Shown: positions 1-27,801 of the stretch, piece by piece
Layout: each line of letters opens with the position of its first letter
Numbering within the stretch: the stretch's first letter is position 1
NCBI RefSeq assembly: GCF_000485595.1
Contig: NW_014577925.1
Location: forward strand, 83,363 to 112,384
Length of the DNA: 29,022 nucleotides
Source of the DNA: Priapulus caudatus
Taxonomy: Eukaryota > Priapulida > Priapulimorpha > Priapulimorphida > Priapulidae
Reading direction: 5' to 3'
The notes under the pieces: generated by a model
Databases searched by the model: none
Seen by the model: the letters and a program-made list of their open reading frames with translations, nothing else
Told to the model about the DNA's origin: nothing
Translations under genes and position numbers: made by a program

Positions 1-68
<68 letters not shown>
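1..68. repeat. (CA)n microsatellite
   Basis: An uninterrupted CA dinucleotide tract fills the first 68 bases and probably continues beyond the left edge. It is a simple repeat with no coding content. Confidence 0.98.
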
Positions 69-70
<2 letters not shown>

Positions 71-567
71 GGGTGCATGATATCAGGAGTACATAATAGG
101 GAAATATTGCTATACGTTCTAATCCAATTTTGCATGTTTCAGACTATTAGCTGATTACAGCGGTGTACTTATATTTATGCCCAACTATTATTTAAGAGTG
201 CTTTTCTCAAAATATCCATAAAAAGAAGTAGTTCTCTATGCAAGCATTTTGAGCATAAAAATGTTTTGATCAGATAGATCCAAGACAAAAGCTTGTTCGA
301 TGATTGCATGCCGATGTTTGCATGGGAAAATCGCCCCACGATTTTACGCATTAACATGTACCAGATCCATGTGGCTTCTAAGTATATAAATCTGGTTCGT
401 TAAGGCATACAATTGGTACATAATTATGCCAAATTTTTTATAATTTTGCTAATATATGAAAGTAGGCTTGAGTAAGACGTTATTATTTTATCATTTATTG
501 ATGCTAGCTTATGAGGTGTTTAAAAAAAACGGGTTGTTGTATAAAACTACTATCCTGGTTAGTATAT
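69..567. other. AT-rich non-coding stretch, nothing recognised
   Basis: About 500 bases of AT-rich DNA. No exon-like segment, RNA gene or clear repeat was seen; the only open frame is a short one on the - strand with no family features. Confidence 0.6.
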
Positions 568-877
568 CAGGGGTAAAAATTAACTTGTGAACAAGGGAGT
601 CCAACGGACTGCCTGCCCTCAAAAAGAGAGTCCGCAGCAAAATGAGGGAGTCCGCAGTCTGAAGTTCAAAACTAAAGATATTAACAATAACGCATACATG
701 TGCTTATTTTGAAGGTTCATGAGGTTGCACGTCTGCCAAATTTTCTTTGGGCATTTTAATACTGAAACATTTCGCGAGGCCGTGCAATTTTCAGGGAGTC
801 ATATGTTATAAGACAATTTGCATATATGTTAAATCAGGGAGTATTTGACTCTGGACTCCTGTTAATTTCGCACCCTG
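568..877. mobile_element. CAGGG-ended miniature inverted-repeat element
   Basis: The left end reads CAGGGGTAAAAATTAAC and the right end, on the opposite strand, CAGGGTGCGAAATTAAC, matching at 13 of 17 positions. Just inside, both arms carry a GGAGTCC motif, and variants of GGGAGTC recur several times within the 310-bp unit. CAGGG termini are typical of hAT-type cut-and-paste elements, so this is probably a non-autonomous hAT-like copy. No transposase is encoded. I could not find a convincing target-site duplication: the flanks TAGTATAT and GTGTATGC share only GTAT in register. It is probably old. Confidence 0.6.
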
Positions 878-1589
878 GTGTATGCCATGAGTTTTTTTTT
901 TAACTTGATTAGTACTTTGTTAATCAAAGGGTGAAATTTATTAGCAATTAGATGAAAGTGGTTAGCAAGTATCGCGTTGGCGTTTAAAAAAAAATGTAAA
1001 TTTGATTATTAAAAAAATGTGGGAATTAAAAATATGAGTTGAAAATTATCTGATTTCCATAAAAATTAAATTCCAGTGAAAAATACAATTGATTCAAAGT
1101 TGCAGCCAAAAAATTACCAATTCTCAGATTGTTTTAAATTTGTATGAATTATGATTCGCAAAAAGATAGCTTCCAAAAGTGCGATGCGAACCTGCTCACG
1201 GCGTATAATGATCCTAGACTAGACTCATAGAAATGATATACTAGTTAGACTCTATATATAGTGTCTCTATATATTTCTATGATTAGACTAGACTAGAATA
1301 GGTGCTGTTGCTGTGCTGCCCGCATATGCTCGAGTAAATTTTAAAGAGCGGTCATGATGGTTTGTTTACATTTTGCGAACTACATTCATCACTTCAGAGC
1401 TTATTTGTGCGAAACGCAACGTGTTAAAGAACTGGTAATGTGTCAACGACCATTTATGACCGTTTTTCGTTGGGGGAATGTAGTTTTAACTGAACGACGT
1501 TCAGTTAACTCTAGATACGTAAATAATCTATGATATCATATGGGTATAGAGAAATAATTTTACAGTAACACAATCTTAGCCTCCGTAAT
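878..1589. other. AT-rich upstream region of the kinase gene
   Basis: AT-rich DNA with poly-A and poly-T runs and no exon-like segment. It contains a small hairpin (listed separately). It could hold the promoter or 5' UTR of the kinase gene, but I found no TATA box or initiator I would stand behind. Confidence 0.5.
1213..1296. repeat. Imperfect hairpin (inverted repeat)
   Basis: The left arm CTAGACTAGACTCATAGAAA is mirrored by a right arm containing TTTCTATGATTAGACTAGAC, with a two-base difference in length. The loop contains further self-complementary TATATA and GAGTC/GACTC tracts. It may be a very small element or a remnant of one. Confidence 0.6.
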
Positions 1590-1705
1590 GGCGTGTGTGC
1601 GTGTGCGTGTGCGTGCGCGTGCGCGTGCGTGCGTGTGTGTGTGCGTGCGTGCGCGCGCGCGTGCGTGCGTGTGTGGGTATGTGCGTGCGTGTGTGTGACC
1701 GTTTG
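1590..1705. repeat. GT/GC-rich microsatellite
   Basis: A compound (GT)n/(GCGT)n tract with almost strict alternation of purine and pyrimidine. Open frames reading Cys-Ala-Cys-Val on one strand and His-Thr-Ala-Arg on the other are by-products of the repeat and are not genes. Confidence 0.95.
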
Positions 1706-1883
1706 TGAACGTGTACATGTCTCCGTAGTCATTCTAGATGTATTTCTGGAGTCTACAAGTCATTCTACTTGTAAAAATGCTTGTAAATGAAAGAGTTTTT
1801 TTTCTTGCCATAGCCTTAGTGGTGCCAGGTAACAAGACACTGCTCACCTATATACCTGACTGGTAGGAAACACATACAAGAAA

Positions 1884-20563
<18,680 letters not shown>

Positions 20564-22975
20564 TATACACAACGAGGTAACATCCGTGGTTGGGTGCTGC
20601 CATCTGGTGCACGTGATGGATATAAAGGAACATGACCTGCACGCATTTGAATTGAAATCTTAGTGTTGTAGTCTACTTCAGTATGCGCCGGTCTACCGGT
20701 CCTCTTTGCTGTGCATGTGCACAGCTATCTGTCATTTGAGCAAGTGACACAGCGTGATATAGAAATTAACGGCAGAACTGCAGCATGACAGGTATTGCAG
20801 CTAGATGTATAAAGTGGCATACAATGCAGCAGTTTGTGAGTAGAAGTCGAAATCCAACGTGCAGTTAACAAATGTAATATCATTAGCGTAGCGTGATCCG
20901 TGCTTCTGTAACTTGTTATAGATAGTAACAACCCCCTGAAATCCTGAGCTTCACACCCTGCCAATTGTAGGTCTTTGTAGGCTGTGGAAATGCGTGATTT
21001 AGCTGCGTTTGTAGCATGTGCACAAACGATGAAGACTTCGGTTTCACGTGAATGTGTACATTGGTGAATGTAGGTAGTAGTGATGCGTTCCATGTTTTGG
21101 CTCAAAACCCATACACACTGTGTCGTCATCTACCACGGATGTGATTACCTCGATCGTATGTATGACATACTGACGGCTTCATTTTAATGTCAGGCACATT
21201 TTCTTGCAACATATACATTGCTTACAAGAACGACTTCAATTGTCGGAAAAGAAACGTTTATACATTTTATACGTAAGCTTTTTATAGAGCAAATTTTGCT
21301 TCTGAAATCTTATTTTTAACAACTCGTTCATTTCTGCCAGTATATGTATATTTTAAAATGGTTTGCATACTGGCATGGCTGTACCAAAGATTGTTGAAGG
21401 TTATTGTGCACGTTGTATCATGGTTGTTGTCATTGTGGCTGTTTGCATCGAGTTTGAATGGCGTGCTTTTTTATATTTTAAAACTTGCACATTGCGTTTG
21501 TATCGATGTGATTGAAGAGGTAGGGTTGTAAACAGCATGAGTAATGATGGAATCTTTGTAGCACGTTTATTTTTTATATTAAGTGATACGGTTGGTTGGT
21601 ATTTTATTGTGCGCACGTACCGTCTATTTCATTCGCTGTTGGCTTAAAATTCTGCACATTGGTTTAACGCTTTCGATGAGTCTATATAGAGAACAATGCA
21701 GGAGTCGGTCACTATAATCTATTCACTTGGTAATTGCAAGAACCACTATGCCTTCAAACTGTGGTCAGTTATATCCTTTGTGAGCAGTGATATTGCTTGG
21801 ACGGTGTTGATGTTGTTCTAGACCAGTGGCTTTTTATACAATTTTATCAAGAGGGTGTATACATTTTATTCGACTGATCATATCCTTGTGGCTCTGCGAT
21901 GTTTAGCATGTTATTGTTATTGCAGGTTGTGTTTGTCAGAACCGCGAGTCGATGCATGAATTCCTTTGTTGCTTTTGCTAGGCTTGGGCAATACACATTT
22001 AAAATATCACAGGCTTTTACTGGACATTCTTGAAATTAAGTCTAACAAGCTCCGTTTCCATTGCCCTTGAAGCCTATGGTTGAGTAAGCCTCTTTGTGGA
22101 TAGGATATATTGGATCTTTACAGGAAGAATCCTTATGCATGAATGGTAATTAGTTATAGCGATATCACCAGGAGTGGATTTTAGTCTGTCAGTTATTCGT
22201 GATATCATGAGCTAGTGTCCACCTCAAGAGGTTAGTTCCCTCCCATTACTAATATTACTACGTGAGAAAGTAGCCCCCATTTTGTTTAGCTCTTCTTTTT
22301 TCATTCAGTATTACATGCAACCAATGTCCATCTTACAGTTTGATTGCAGGTCATATTCTTATGGGCGGGCCTTCTCACATTTTCCCCTAGCAAGTCGATC
22401 GTAACGTGAGCCTTCGTGATTTGTAAATGTACTTACTTCACAAGATTTCGAGCTGTCCTTTTGCACTGATTATGGTCCTGTTTGTATATCGGCTGGTTGT
22501 GAACCAATAATGGTGCCACGCACCAAAATTTTGGGTAAGGTAGAAAACATTTAGAATCGGAGTCATGATCTTGTAAAAAAGCATCGCACGTGCTTTTGTT
22601 TTGCATTGGAATATCATTGTGATAGTTTGATATTATTGTTTTATGTGTATCGTGATTAAATTATTATCTTTTCTTATATGCTCCCAATAATGTCTAGGTT
22701 TCTATCCATATTAGATTATGTACGCGTAATCACATGTAATCAATCTCCACATTTTACTTTCAAGTGTGGTGTGATGTCATGTATGCTAGTAGATAATATA
22801 GAACTTAAGAATGCCATATAATATAGCCGCAAAATGCCATTGCTGGTGTACTTTTGAAATCGTAGTGGCCGATTTTGAGTATCGTCTATGCCAAGTAGAA
22901 GTTTTTTGTAATTTAAGCGATTTTTAATAAACAAAATAATATGTAAAATAAAATTCGACATTTTTTCTCATATTC
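20564..22975 (+). other. Probable 3' UTR of PAK
   Basis: About 2.4 kb of T-rich sequence with no open frame of note, no splice-bounded exon and no inverted-repeat element, ending at a pair of AATAAA hexamers. A long 3' UTR is the simplest reading. A shorter transcript ending at an alternative signal cannot be excluded. Confidence 0.55.
22926..22952 (+). promoter_or_regulatory. Tandem AATAAA polyadenylation signals
   Basis: AATAAA at 22926-22931 and again at 22947-22952, followed by a T-rich stretch (22962-22977) that could serve as a downstream element. They are the clearest canonical signals after the PAK stop codon. Confidence 0.5.
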
Positions 22976-23502
22976 TTTGCAATTAGTTTTGCGTCCAGGC
23001 TACGTCTATTCATGAAGTAGCATTACCACAGCAGTAATGCATCCAGAGGCTACCACAATTAAATCACGAGGAATCAGATGATTTCATGTCGTTTCTCATG
23101 CATAATGGCCCAGCGTATGCCGGACGTATCAAAATTTCTCTAAAACGCTGGCATACGCTGAACTATCGATGTTTTTTCAATTTTGGGCGTATACATAGCG
23201 TATTCATAACGGGTTGGACGTATACTTAACGTATTAGTAATGTATATAGAACGTTTCGATAACTTGTAGATAACTTATACCAACGAATGCTTAGCGTGTT
23301 GCCGGCGTTCACAACTTATGCCCAACGATAGTCTAACTTATTGCATATAGTCTTATTATATTATTACATATACAACTTATACTTATACATATACAACTTA
23401 TATATTATTATATATACAACTTATTGCATATAACTTATTGCATATAGTCTAACTTATGCATAGCGCGCGGCAGCGTATCGCCGACGATCACGTGTCGTAG
23501 CC

Positions 23503-23510
23503 TATAAAAA
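23503..23510 (+). promoter_or_regulatory. Possible TATA box inside the 1-kb element
   Basis: TATAAAAA within a GC-balanced context (CCTATAAAAAGGCTG). A 53-codon open frame begins 74 bases further on at 23584, preceded by two direct copies of TCGCAGTATCAACAT. This resembles a small promoter plus leader but is only suggestive. Confidence 0.25.
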
Positions 23511-23583
23511 GGCTGCCGCTCGACGATTCAAATAAAACCGCACTAGACTCGCAGTATCAACATCAGCCTGTCGCAGTATCAAC

Positions 23584-23745
23584 ATGTCAATAGCATTTTT
23601 ATATACCAATTCCCCTAAACGCTGCCAATCGCGCATTATACGGTACTGTAAGTTAGAAACGAAGTTCAGTGAGTTCTGTGGTCGTCCGGAACACGTCAAA
23701 TACGTCTACATACGTCAATATGCGTTGGAGATAAGTTACACATAG
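23584..23745 (+). CDS. Small open frame downstream of the TATA-like box, unrecognised
   Basis: A 53-codon frame starting MSIAFLYTNSPKRCQSRIIR. It matches no family I know. It is reported only because a TATA-like box and a repeated leader precede it within the inverted-repeat element. It is most likely not a gene. Confidence 0.12.
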   Translation: MSIAFLYTNSPKRCQSRIIRYCKLETKFSEFCGRPEHVKYVYIRQYALEISYT

Positions 23746-24297
23746 GTTCAAAGCACGTACGTTACTCATAGGTTAGAAATAAGTTTTGGGTACGCTAGAC
23801 ATTATCTCGACGTGTTTCGACTTATGAGTAACTTACAAGTAACGTGTGTGAACGTGTGTCAACGATCGCATAACTTACCTACAACTTATGACCCGCGTAT
23901 GCGGGACGTATGGGCATACGCTGGCATACGTCGCAAAATTTTGAGCAGGCTCAAAATTTTTCGACGATCTCGCCGTACTACGACGTATACCAGCGTGCTT
24001 CAGCGTGCTTCAGTGTGCTCTTAACTTATACAAAGCTTACCCATAACTTATTCGACGTACGCCAGCGTATTCACCAAATTTTGGATACGTCCGGCATACG
24101 CTGGCTAAATCGTCAATGTGTGACAGGGCCATTACAGTGCACTAGGTTCGCACGTGGCGATAATACAATACAATGAAAAATGGTTACTCCTTGTATTTCG
24201 TGGTGCCGGTGGTCTTGTCTCCCACCCATGATACGCCATTCGACCGTACAGTACGTATGCTGCATTGCATCTGTGCCGTTGTAATGCTACAGTCTTC

Positions 24298-24692
24298 GCG
24301 TGTGCACGTACACGTGCGTGCGTGCGTGCGTGCGTGTGCACGTGCACGTTCGTGCGTGTGTGCGTGCGTGTGCACGTACACGTGCGTTCGTGCGTGGGTG
24401 TGCACGTACACGTGCGTGCGTTCGTGCGTGCGTGTGCACGTACACGTGCGCGCCTGCGTGCGTGCGTGTGCACGTACACGTGCGTGCGTGCGCGCTAGTA
24501 CACGTACACGTGCGGGCGTGCGTGCGTGTGCACGTACACGTGCTGGCGTGCGTGCGTGTGCACGTACACGTGCATGCATGCGTGCGTGTACACGTACACG
24601 TAGGCGTGCGTGCGTGTGCACGTACACGTGCATGCATGCGTGCGTGTACACGTACACGTACACGTGCGGGCGTGCGTGCGTGTGCACGTACA

Positions 24693-24723
<31 letters not shown>

Positions 24724-25118
24724 GTGTGTGCACGTACACGCGCGTGCGTGCGTGTGTGCACGTACACGCGCGTGCGTGCGTGTGTGCACGTACACGCGCG
24801 TGCGTGCGTGTGTGCACGTACACGCGCGTGCGTGCGTGCGTGTGTGCGTGCGTATGCACGTACACGTGCGTGTGTGCGTGCGTGCACGTGCACGTAGAAG
24901 TGCGTGTGTGCGTGCGTGTGTGCGTGCGTGTGCACGGACACGTGCGGGCGTGCGTGCGCGCGTGTGCACGTACACGTGCGTGCGTGCGCGCGTGTGCACG
25001 TACACGTGCGTGTGTGCGTGCGTGCGTGAGTGTGTGCGTGCGTGTGCACGTACACGTGCGAGCGTGCGTACGTGCCTGCGTGTGCATGTACGCGTGCGCG
25101 TGCGCGTGCGCGTGCCGC
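24298..25118. repeat. 820-bp GT/GC array with repeated GCACGTACACGTGC motif
   Basis: A long array of CGTGCGTGCG spacers punctuated about twenty times by ACGTACACG. Almost every base alternates purine and pyrimidine, with few interruptions. Many units contain CACGTG. Very long open frames in several phases on both strands (up to 337 codons, Cys-Val-Arg-Ala and Arg-Thr-His-Ala patterns) arise only because the repeat lacks stop codons. Confidence 0.95.
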
Positions 25119-25194
25119 GTGCTACCTACTCAGACAACATTTGGCTAGGCACATGCTCAGACAAAATTTCTGTTGCCATTCGCTAAACCTCATC

Positions 25195-25358
25195 ATGGCA
25201 AACAGTGTTAGGAAAACAGTGTCACGCACTTTCTTTATAATACTGCTCACATTTATAATATTAATGTGTTTGTATCAATTTAGACGCTCTTCAATTTACT
25301 ATCCTCATCAACTTCATAAATTTGGACACATTTGGAATGTATATCTCAAGCGAAATAG
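25195..25358 (+). CDS. Candidate first exon of a type II membrane protein
   Basis: ATG at 25195 begins MANSVRKTVSRTFFIILLTF IILMCLYQFRR: a short basic head, a hydrophobic span of about 18 residues (about 13-30) and a basic stop, the usual design of a Golgi type II signal anchor. The frame continues to a stem-like KFGHIWNVYLKRN. AATAG|GCAAGT at 25358/25359 would be a GC-type 5' splice site with otherwise perfect consensus. Without splicing the frame stops at 25470 (91 aa). No downstream exon was found in the window, and the sequence matches no specific enzyme family that I can name. Confidence 0.3.
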
Positions 25359-25585
25359 GCAAGTACTAGCAAGTATCTATATAATAATTTTTCGTACTTC
25401 ATTCCTACGCATCAGGTTCGATTCGAACACTTTGCTTTTTGTTATTTATTGGGTTAAATGTTTAAAATAAACATATTTAGAAAATCTAATGGAAAATCTC
25501 CCTAGAAACATGCACGATTCAGTTCACTTCCACGAGGTGCGCTGGCTGTAGACTTACAGGGGTGTTGCTATCGCACCCGGCAGTT

Positions 25586-25790
25586 AGATGCGATATGATA
25601 TGACTACTAGGCACTTAGGATATGACTACTAGGCACTTAAAAAAAAAAAACCCTAACCTAACCTAAACCCTAAACCTAACCTAAACCCTAAACCTAACCT
25701 AAACCCTAAACCTAACCTAAACCCTAACCCTAACCCTAATAAAAAAAAAATTTAAATTAAAGTGCCTAGTAGTCATATCATATCGCATCT
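25586..25790. mobile_element. Inverted-repeat element with a telomeric-repeat core (unit 2)
   Basis: Perfect 31-bp inverted arms (25586-25616 and 25760-25790) beginning AGATGCGATATGATATGACT. The left arm's inner part is duplicated in tandem with a 22-bp period (25597-25617 and 25619-25639). Inside are an A tract, about 90 bases of telomere-like repeat in an 18-bp higher-order unit (CCTAACCTAAACCCTAAA), and another A tract. No coding sequence and no convincing target duplication. Confidence 0.8.
25651..25740. repeat. Telomere-like repeat with 18-bp higher-order unit
   Basis: About four copies of CCTAACCTAAACCCTAAA followed by regular CCCTAA hexamers, bounded by A tracts on both sides. Confidence 0.92.
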
Positions 25791-25805
25791 TTCTGTCCTT
25801 TGCGT

Positions 25806-26255
25806 TGCTATCCCCCGGGCGTGGAGGGAGGTCACGTGATAACGTTGACGATGACGTTCAAAAATTTAACCCTAACGGTAACCCTCACTCCAACACCGCC
25901 AACACTAACTCTCCCACTAAATATATATGTGTCGCCGCGCTATATATAGGCGTTGTGATCCACAAAAATTTATCTATGGTGTGGGGACAGATATCATGAT
26001 GCAAAAACCCTAACCCTAATCCTAATCCTAACCCTAACCCTAACCCTAACCCTAACCCTAATCCTAATCCTAACCCTAACCCTAATCCTAACCCTAATCC
26101 TAACCCTAAACCTAACCCTAACCCTAATCCTAACCCTAATCCTAACCCTAACCCTAACCCTAACCCTAATCCTGACCCTAACCCGAATCCTAACACTATC
26201 TCAACACTAGTGCTGCCACGTTGCGGTCACCTCCCTCCACGCCCGGGAGATAGCA
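25806..26255. mobile_element. Inverted-repeat element with a telomeric-repeat core (unit 3)
   Basis: 27-bp inverted arms with one mismatch (25806-25832 and 26229-26255), containing CCCGGGCGTGGAGGGAGGT. The arms are unrelated to those of units 1 and 2. The interior starts with about 170 bases of unique-looking sequence that has scattered AACCCTAA words and then holds a 190-bp degenerate (AACCCT)n array. It begins only 15 bases after unit 2. No protein is encoded. Confidence 0.8.
26003..26195. repeat. Interstitial telomeric repeat, (AACCCT/AATCCT)n
   Basis: About 30 C-strand hexamers with frequent AATCCT variants and occasional AAACCT. The reverse strand gives a Leu-Gly open frame that is a repeat artefact. 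Confidence 0.95.
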
Positions 26256-26267
26256 TTACCCGACTTA

Positions 26268-26411
26268 CAGCTGTTGCATGTTACAAACAGCTGGCTGTTT
26301 GCTGTTACAAACTGCTGTTTGTAACAGAAGCTTATTGTTACAAAAAGCTGTTTGCTGTTACTGTTACTGCTGGCTGTTTGCTGCAGCTGGCTGTTGCATG
26401 TTACAAACATG
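26268..26411. repeat. CTGTT/GTTACAAA-rich repeat block
   Basis: GCTGTTGCATGTTACAAACA occurs near both ends (26270 and 26391 area), with many GCTGTTTGCTGTTACAAA variants between, some able to pair as hairpins with TTTGTAACAG. Confidence 0.75.
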
Positions 26412-26461
26412 CAACCACGCTGTGACGCAACCACAGGCTTAGGGCAAGGGATACAGTAAGG

Positions 26462-26545
26462 GCAGAGCACTTAAATCAACGATAAAGTGATTGTAAGCTG
26501 ATAAGTAAGTTGATTGTAAGTTGATAAGTTGATTTAAGTGCTCTG
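26462..26545. mobile_element. 84-bp palindromic mini-element
   Basis: Perfect 18-bp arms CAGAGCACTTAAATCAAC (26463-26480) and its complement (26528-26545). The centre has TGATTGTAAG/TTGATAAGT direct repeats. GTAAGG occurs at 26456-26461 and 26546-26551, a possible 6-bp target duplication. A wider direct repeat, GGCAAGGGATACAGTA, lies on both sides (about 26443 and 26562). Confidence 0.65.
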
Positions 26546-26610
26546 GTAAGGCACGTCCACAGGCAAGGGATACAGTAGTCTGTCACGTAACCTTGCAGTG
26601 GATTCGCCAG

Positions 26611-26657
26611 GGCACACACGCTGGCTGTGGAATCAAGTCCTCCCCCACCTGCACGCT
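26611..26657 (-). pseudogene. Copy of a 47-bp exon-like fragment
   Basis: This segment matches 27740-27786 at 45 of 47 positions. Read on the - strand both copies encode SVQVGEDLIPQPA-x-VP; the two differences are one silent and one Arg/Cys change. Outside the 47 bases the two loci are unrelated, so this is a short duplicated fragment, here without an open frame of its own. Confidence 0.5.
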
Positions 26658-26673
26658 CGCACTCAGCGCATAT

Positions 26674-26771
26674 CTATCTATCAATCTATCTATTTTTCTA
26701 TCTATCTATCTATATCTTTATATATATATATATATATATAATATATCTATATATATATATTACATATATAT
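26674..26771. repeat. (TCTA)n and (TA)n compound microsatellite
   Basis: A CTAT/TCTA run passing into a TA run, interrupted by TCTATATA and CATATATA. Confidence 0.95.
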
Positions 26772-26844
26772 ATTATTCCACTTCATGCAGAATGTGAAGC
26801 TGTGACCTTGACTTTGCGTGAAAGGCAATTAACATCAATAGGGT

Positions 26845-27150
26845 TCCACCCCCCCCCCCCGCCTAAGGTCCCCGTTCGTGGACCAAGTTTGAGAGTTTGC
26901 TACCTTACACGGTTGCGAAAGACATATCGAGCCAGACAGCACACAGCACACACACAGCACGCACAACGTACACACGTACACGCACGACCACACGCACCAC
27001 CATCAACGCAGCAGCAGCACCGGCACACGCACACGCACACAGGGCGCCGACCACGTAACACGGCACCACACGGCACACGCACACGCACGACGCGGCACCC
27101 ACGACACACCACACCAGCAACACTCCACAAGACCACGCCACCAACCATCA
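26845..27150. repeat. Low-complexity C-rich and CA-rich block
   Basis: A run of C (about 26849-26860) and then 200 bases dominated by CACA, CACG and CAGCA words. Open frames on both strands are low complexity (His/Thr/Arg or Cys/Val) and are not supported as genes. Confidence 0.85.
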
Positions 27151-27257
27151 GCAACACAAAGGCGCTGAAAACAATACGTTCCGCTACACTACCGTGCGGA
27201 AGGATATAAACATTACTGCGAAGCGTTTTGCCTAATTTTCCCCAAGAATCATTATTA

Positions 27258-27669
27258 TAGTCAAACCCGCGTTAGTGAAGACTGCACGGCCAAAGAAAAA
27301 ATAATTGTATTAAGCGGTTTTGTATTAAACCACTTCAGCATATATTAGCCCGACTTAACAAAGAAAAAATTATGGATACAAGGTGCTGTACAAGGTATTT
27401 ATAATAGGTTTATTAATGTATAATTAATGAACTTTTAGTAGCGTTAACATTGTTCACAAATAGATCCATTACTTCAAAGGCGCTTAAACTCCCCATTAAT
27501 TACTAAATATTTCATTACTACAGTCGCAACCCCGTAAAATAGTACGAAACTGACGGTCCAAAGAAAAATAATCGTATTAAGCGGGTTCCATAATATATAT
27601 TAGCCTTAAGGGTTGAAGAGAAACAACACATGGATTAGAAGGTGTGGTACAAAGTGAATTTATATAGAA
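27258..27669. mobile_element. Two diverged repeats resembling pogo/Tigger termini
   Basis: TAGTCAAACCCGCGTTAGTG at 27259 and TACAGTCGCAACCCCGTAAA at 27519 are each followed by ACGG(T/C)CAAAGAAAAA, TAAT(T/C)GTATTAAGCGG and, further on, ACAAGGTGCTGTACAAGG / AGAAGGTGTGGTACAAAG. The pattern CAGT...AACCCCG with TTAAGCGGGTT and a TA flank resembles ends of pogo/Tigger-type Tc1-mariner elements. No transposase remains. Confidence 0.35.
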
Positions 27670-27670
27670 N

Positions 27671-27801
27671 TCGCCGGTTCTGTCGACAAAAATCGCCACG
27701 TGTGCGCCGGGCTTAAGGGCCACATGTACAAAGTCCACGGGCACACGCGCTGGCTGTGGAATCAAGTCCTCACCCACCTGCACGCTGCCGGAAGCGGCCA
27801 T
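27671..27801 (-). CDS. Exon-like open frame next to an ambiguous base, unrecognised
   Basis: On the - strand ATG at 27801 opens MAASGSVQVGEDLIPQPARV then PVDFVHVALKPGAHVAIFVD RTG, GC-richer than its surroundings and protein-like. The frame meets an N at 27670 and beyond it the sequence is AT-rich, so the exon may be broken by an assembly join there. Part of it recurs at 26611-26657. I do not recognise the family. Confidence 0.3.

Larger units (their letters stand above)
23103..24134. mobile_element. 1-kb inverted-repeat element
   Basis: Outer ends TAATGGCCC and GGGCCATTA are inverted. Just inside, CAGCGTATGCCGGACGTATC (left) is mirrored by GATACGTCCGGCATACGCTG (right), followed in each arm by an AAAATTT block. 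The interior is full of short words such as ACTTAT, ACGTAT and CAGCGTA, many also in inverted form. It includes TATAAAAA and a short open frame but no transposase. No clear target duplication was found. Confidence 0.7.

Noticed and set aside
24132-25186. Open frames of up to 337 codons on both strands
   Set aside because: They run through the GT/GC array; its words contain no stop codons, so several frames on both strands stay open. The products are periodic Cys-Val-Arg-Ala or His-Thr-Arg-Ala strings.
25885-26196. 103-codon Leu-Gly frame on the - strand
   Set aside because: It is a translation of the telomeric hexamer array.
25640-26200. A true chromosome end
   Set aside because: The telomeric arrays are short, degenerate, bounded by inverted arms and followed by several kilobases of ordinary DNA.
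26802-27209. 135-codon frame on the + strand
   Set aside because: Most of it is the CA-rich low-complexity block, and the opposite strand is open as well.
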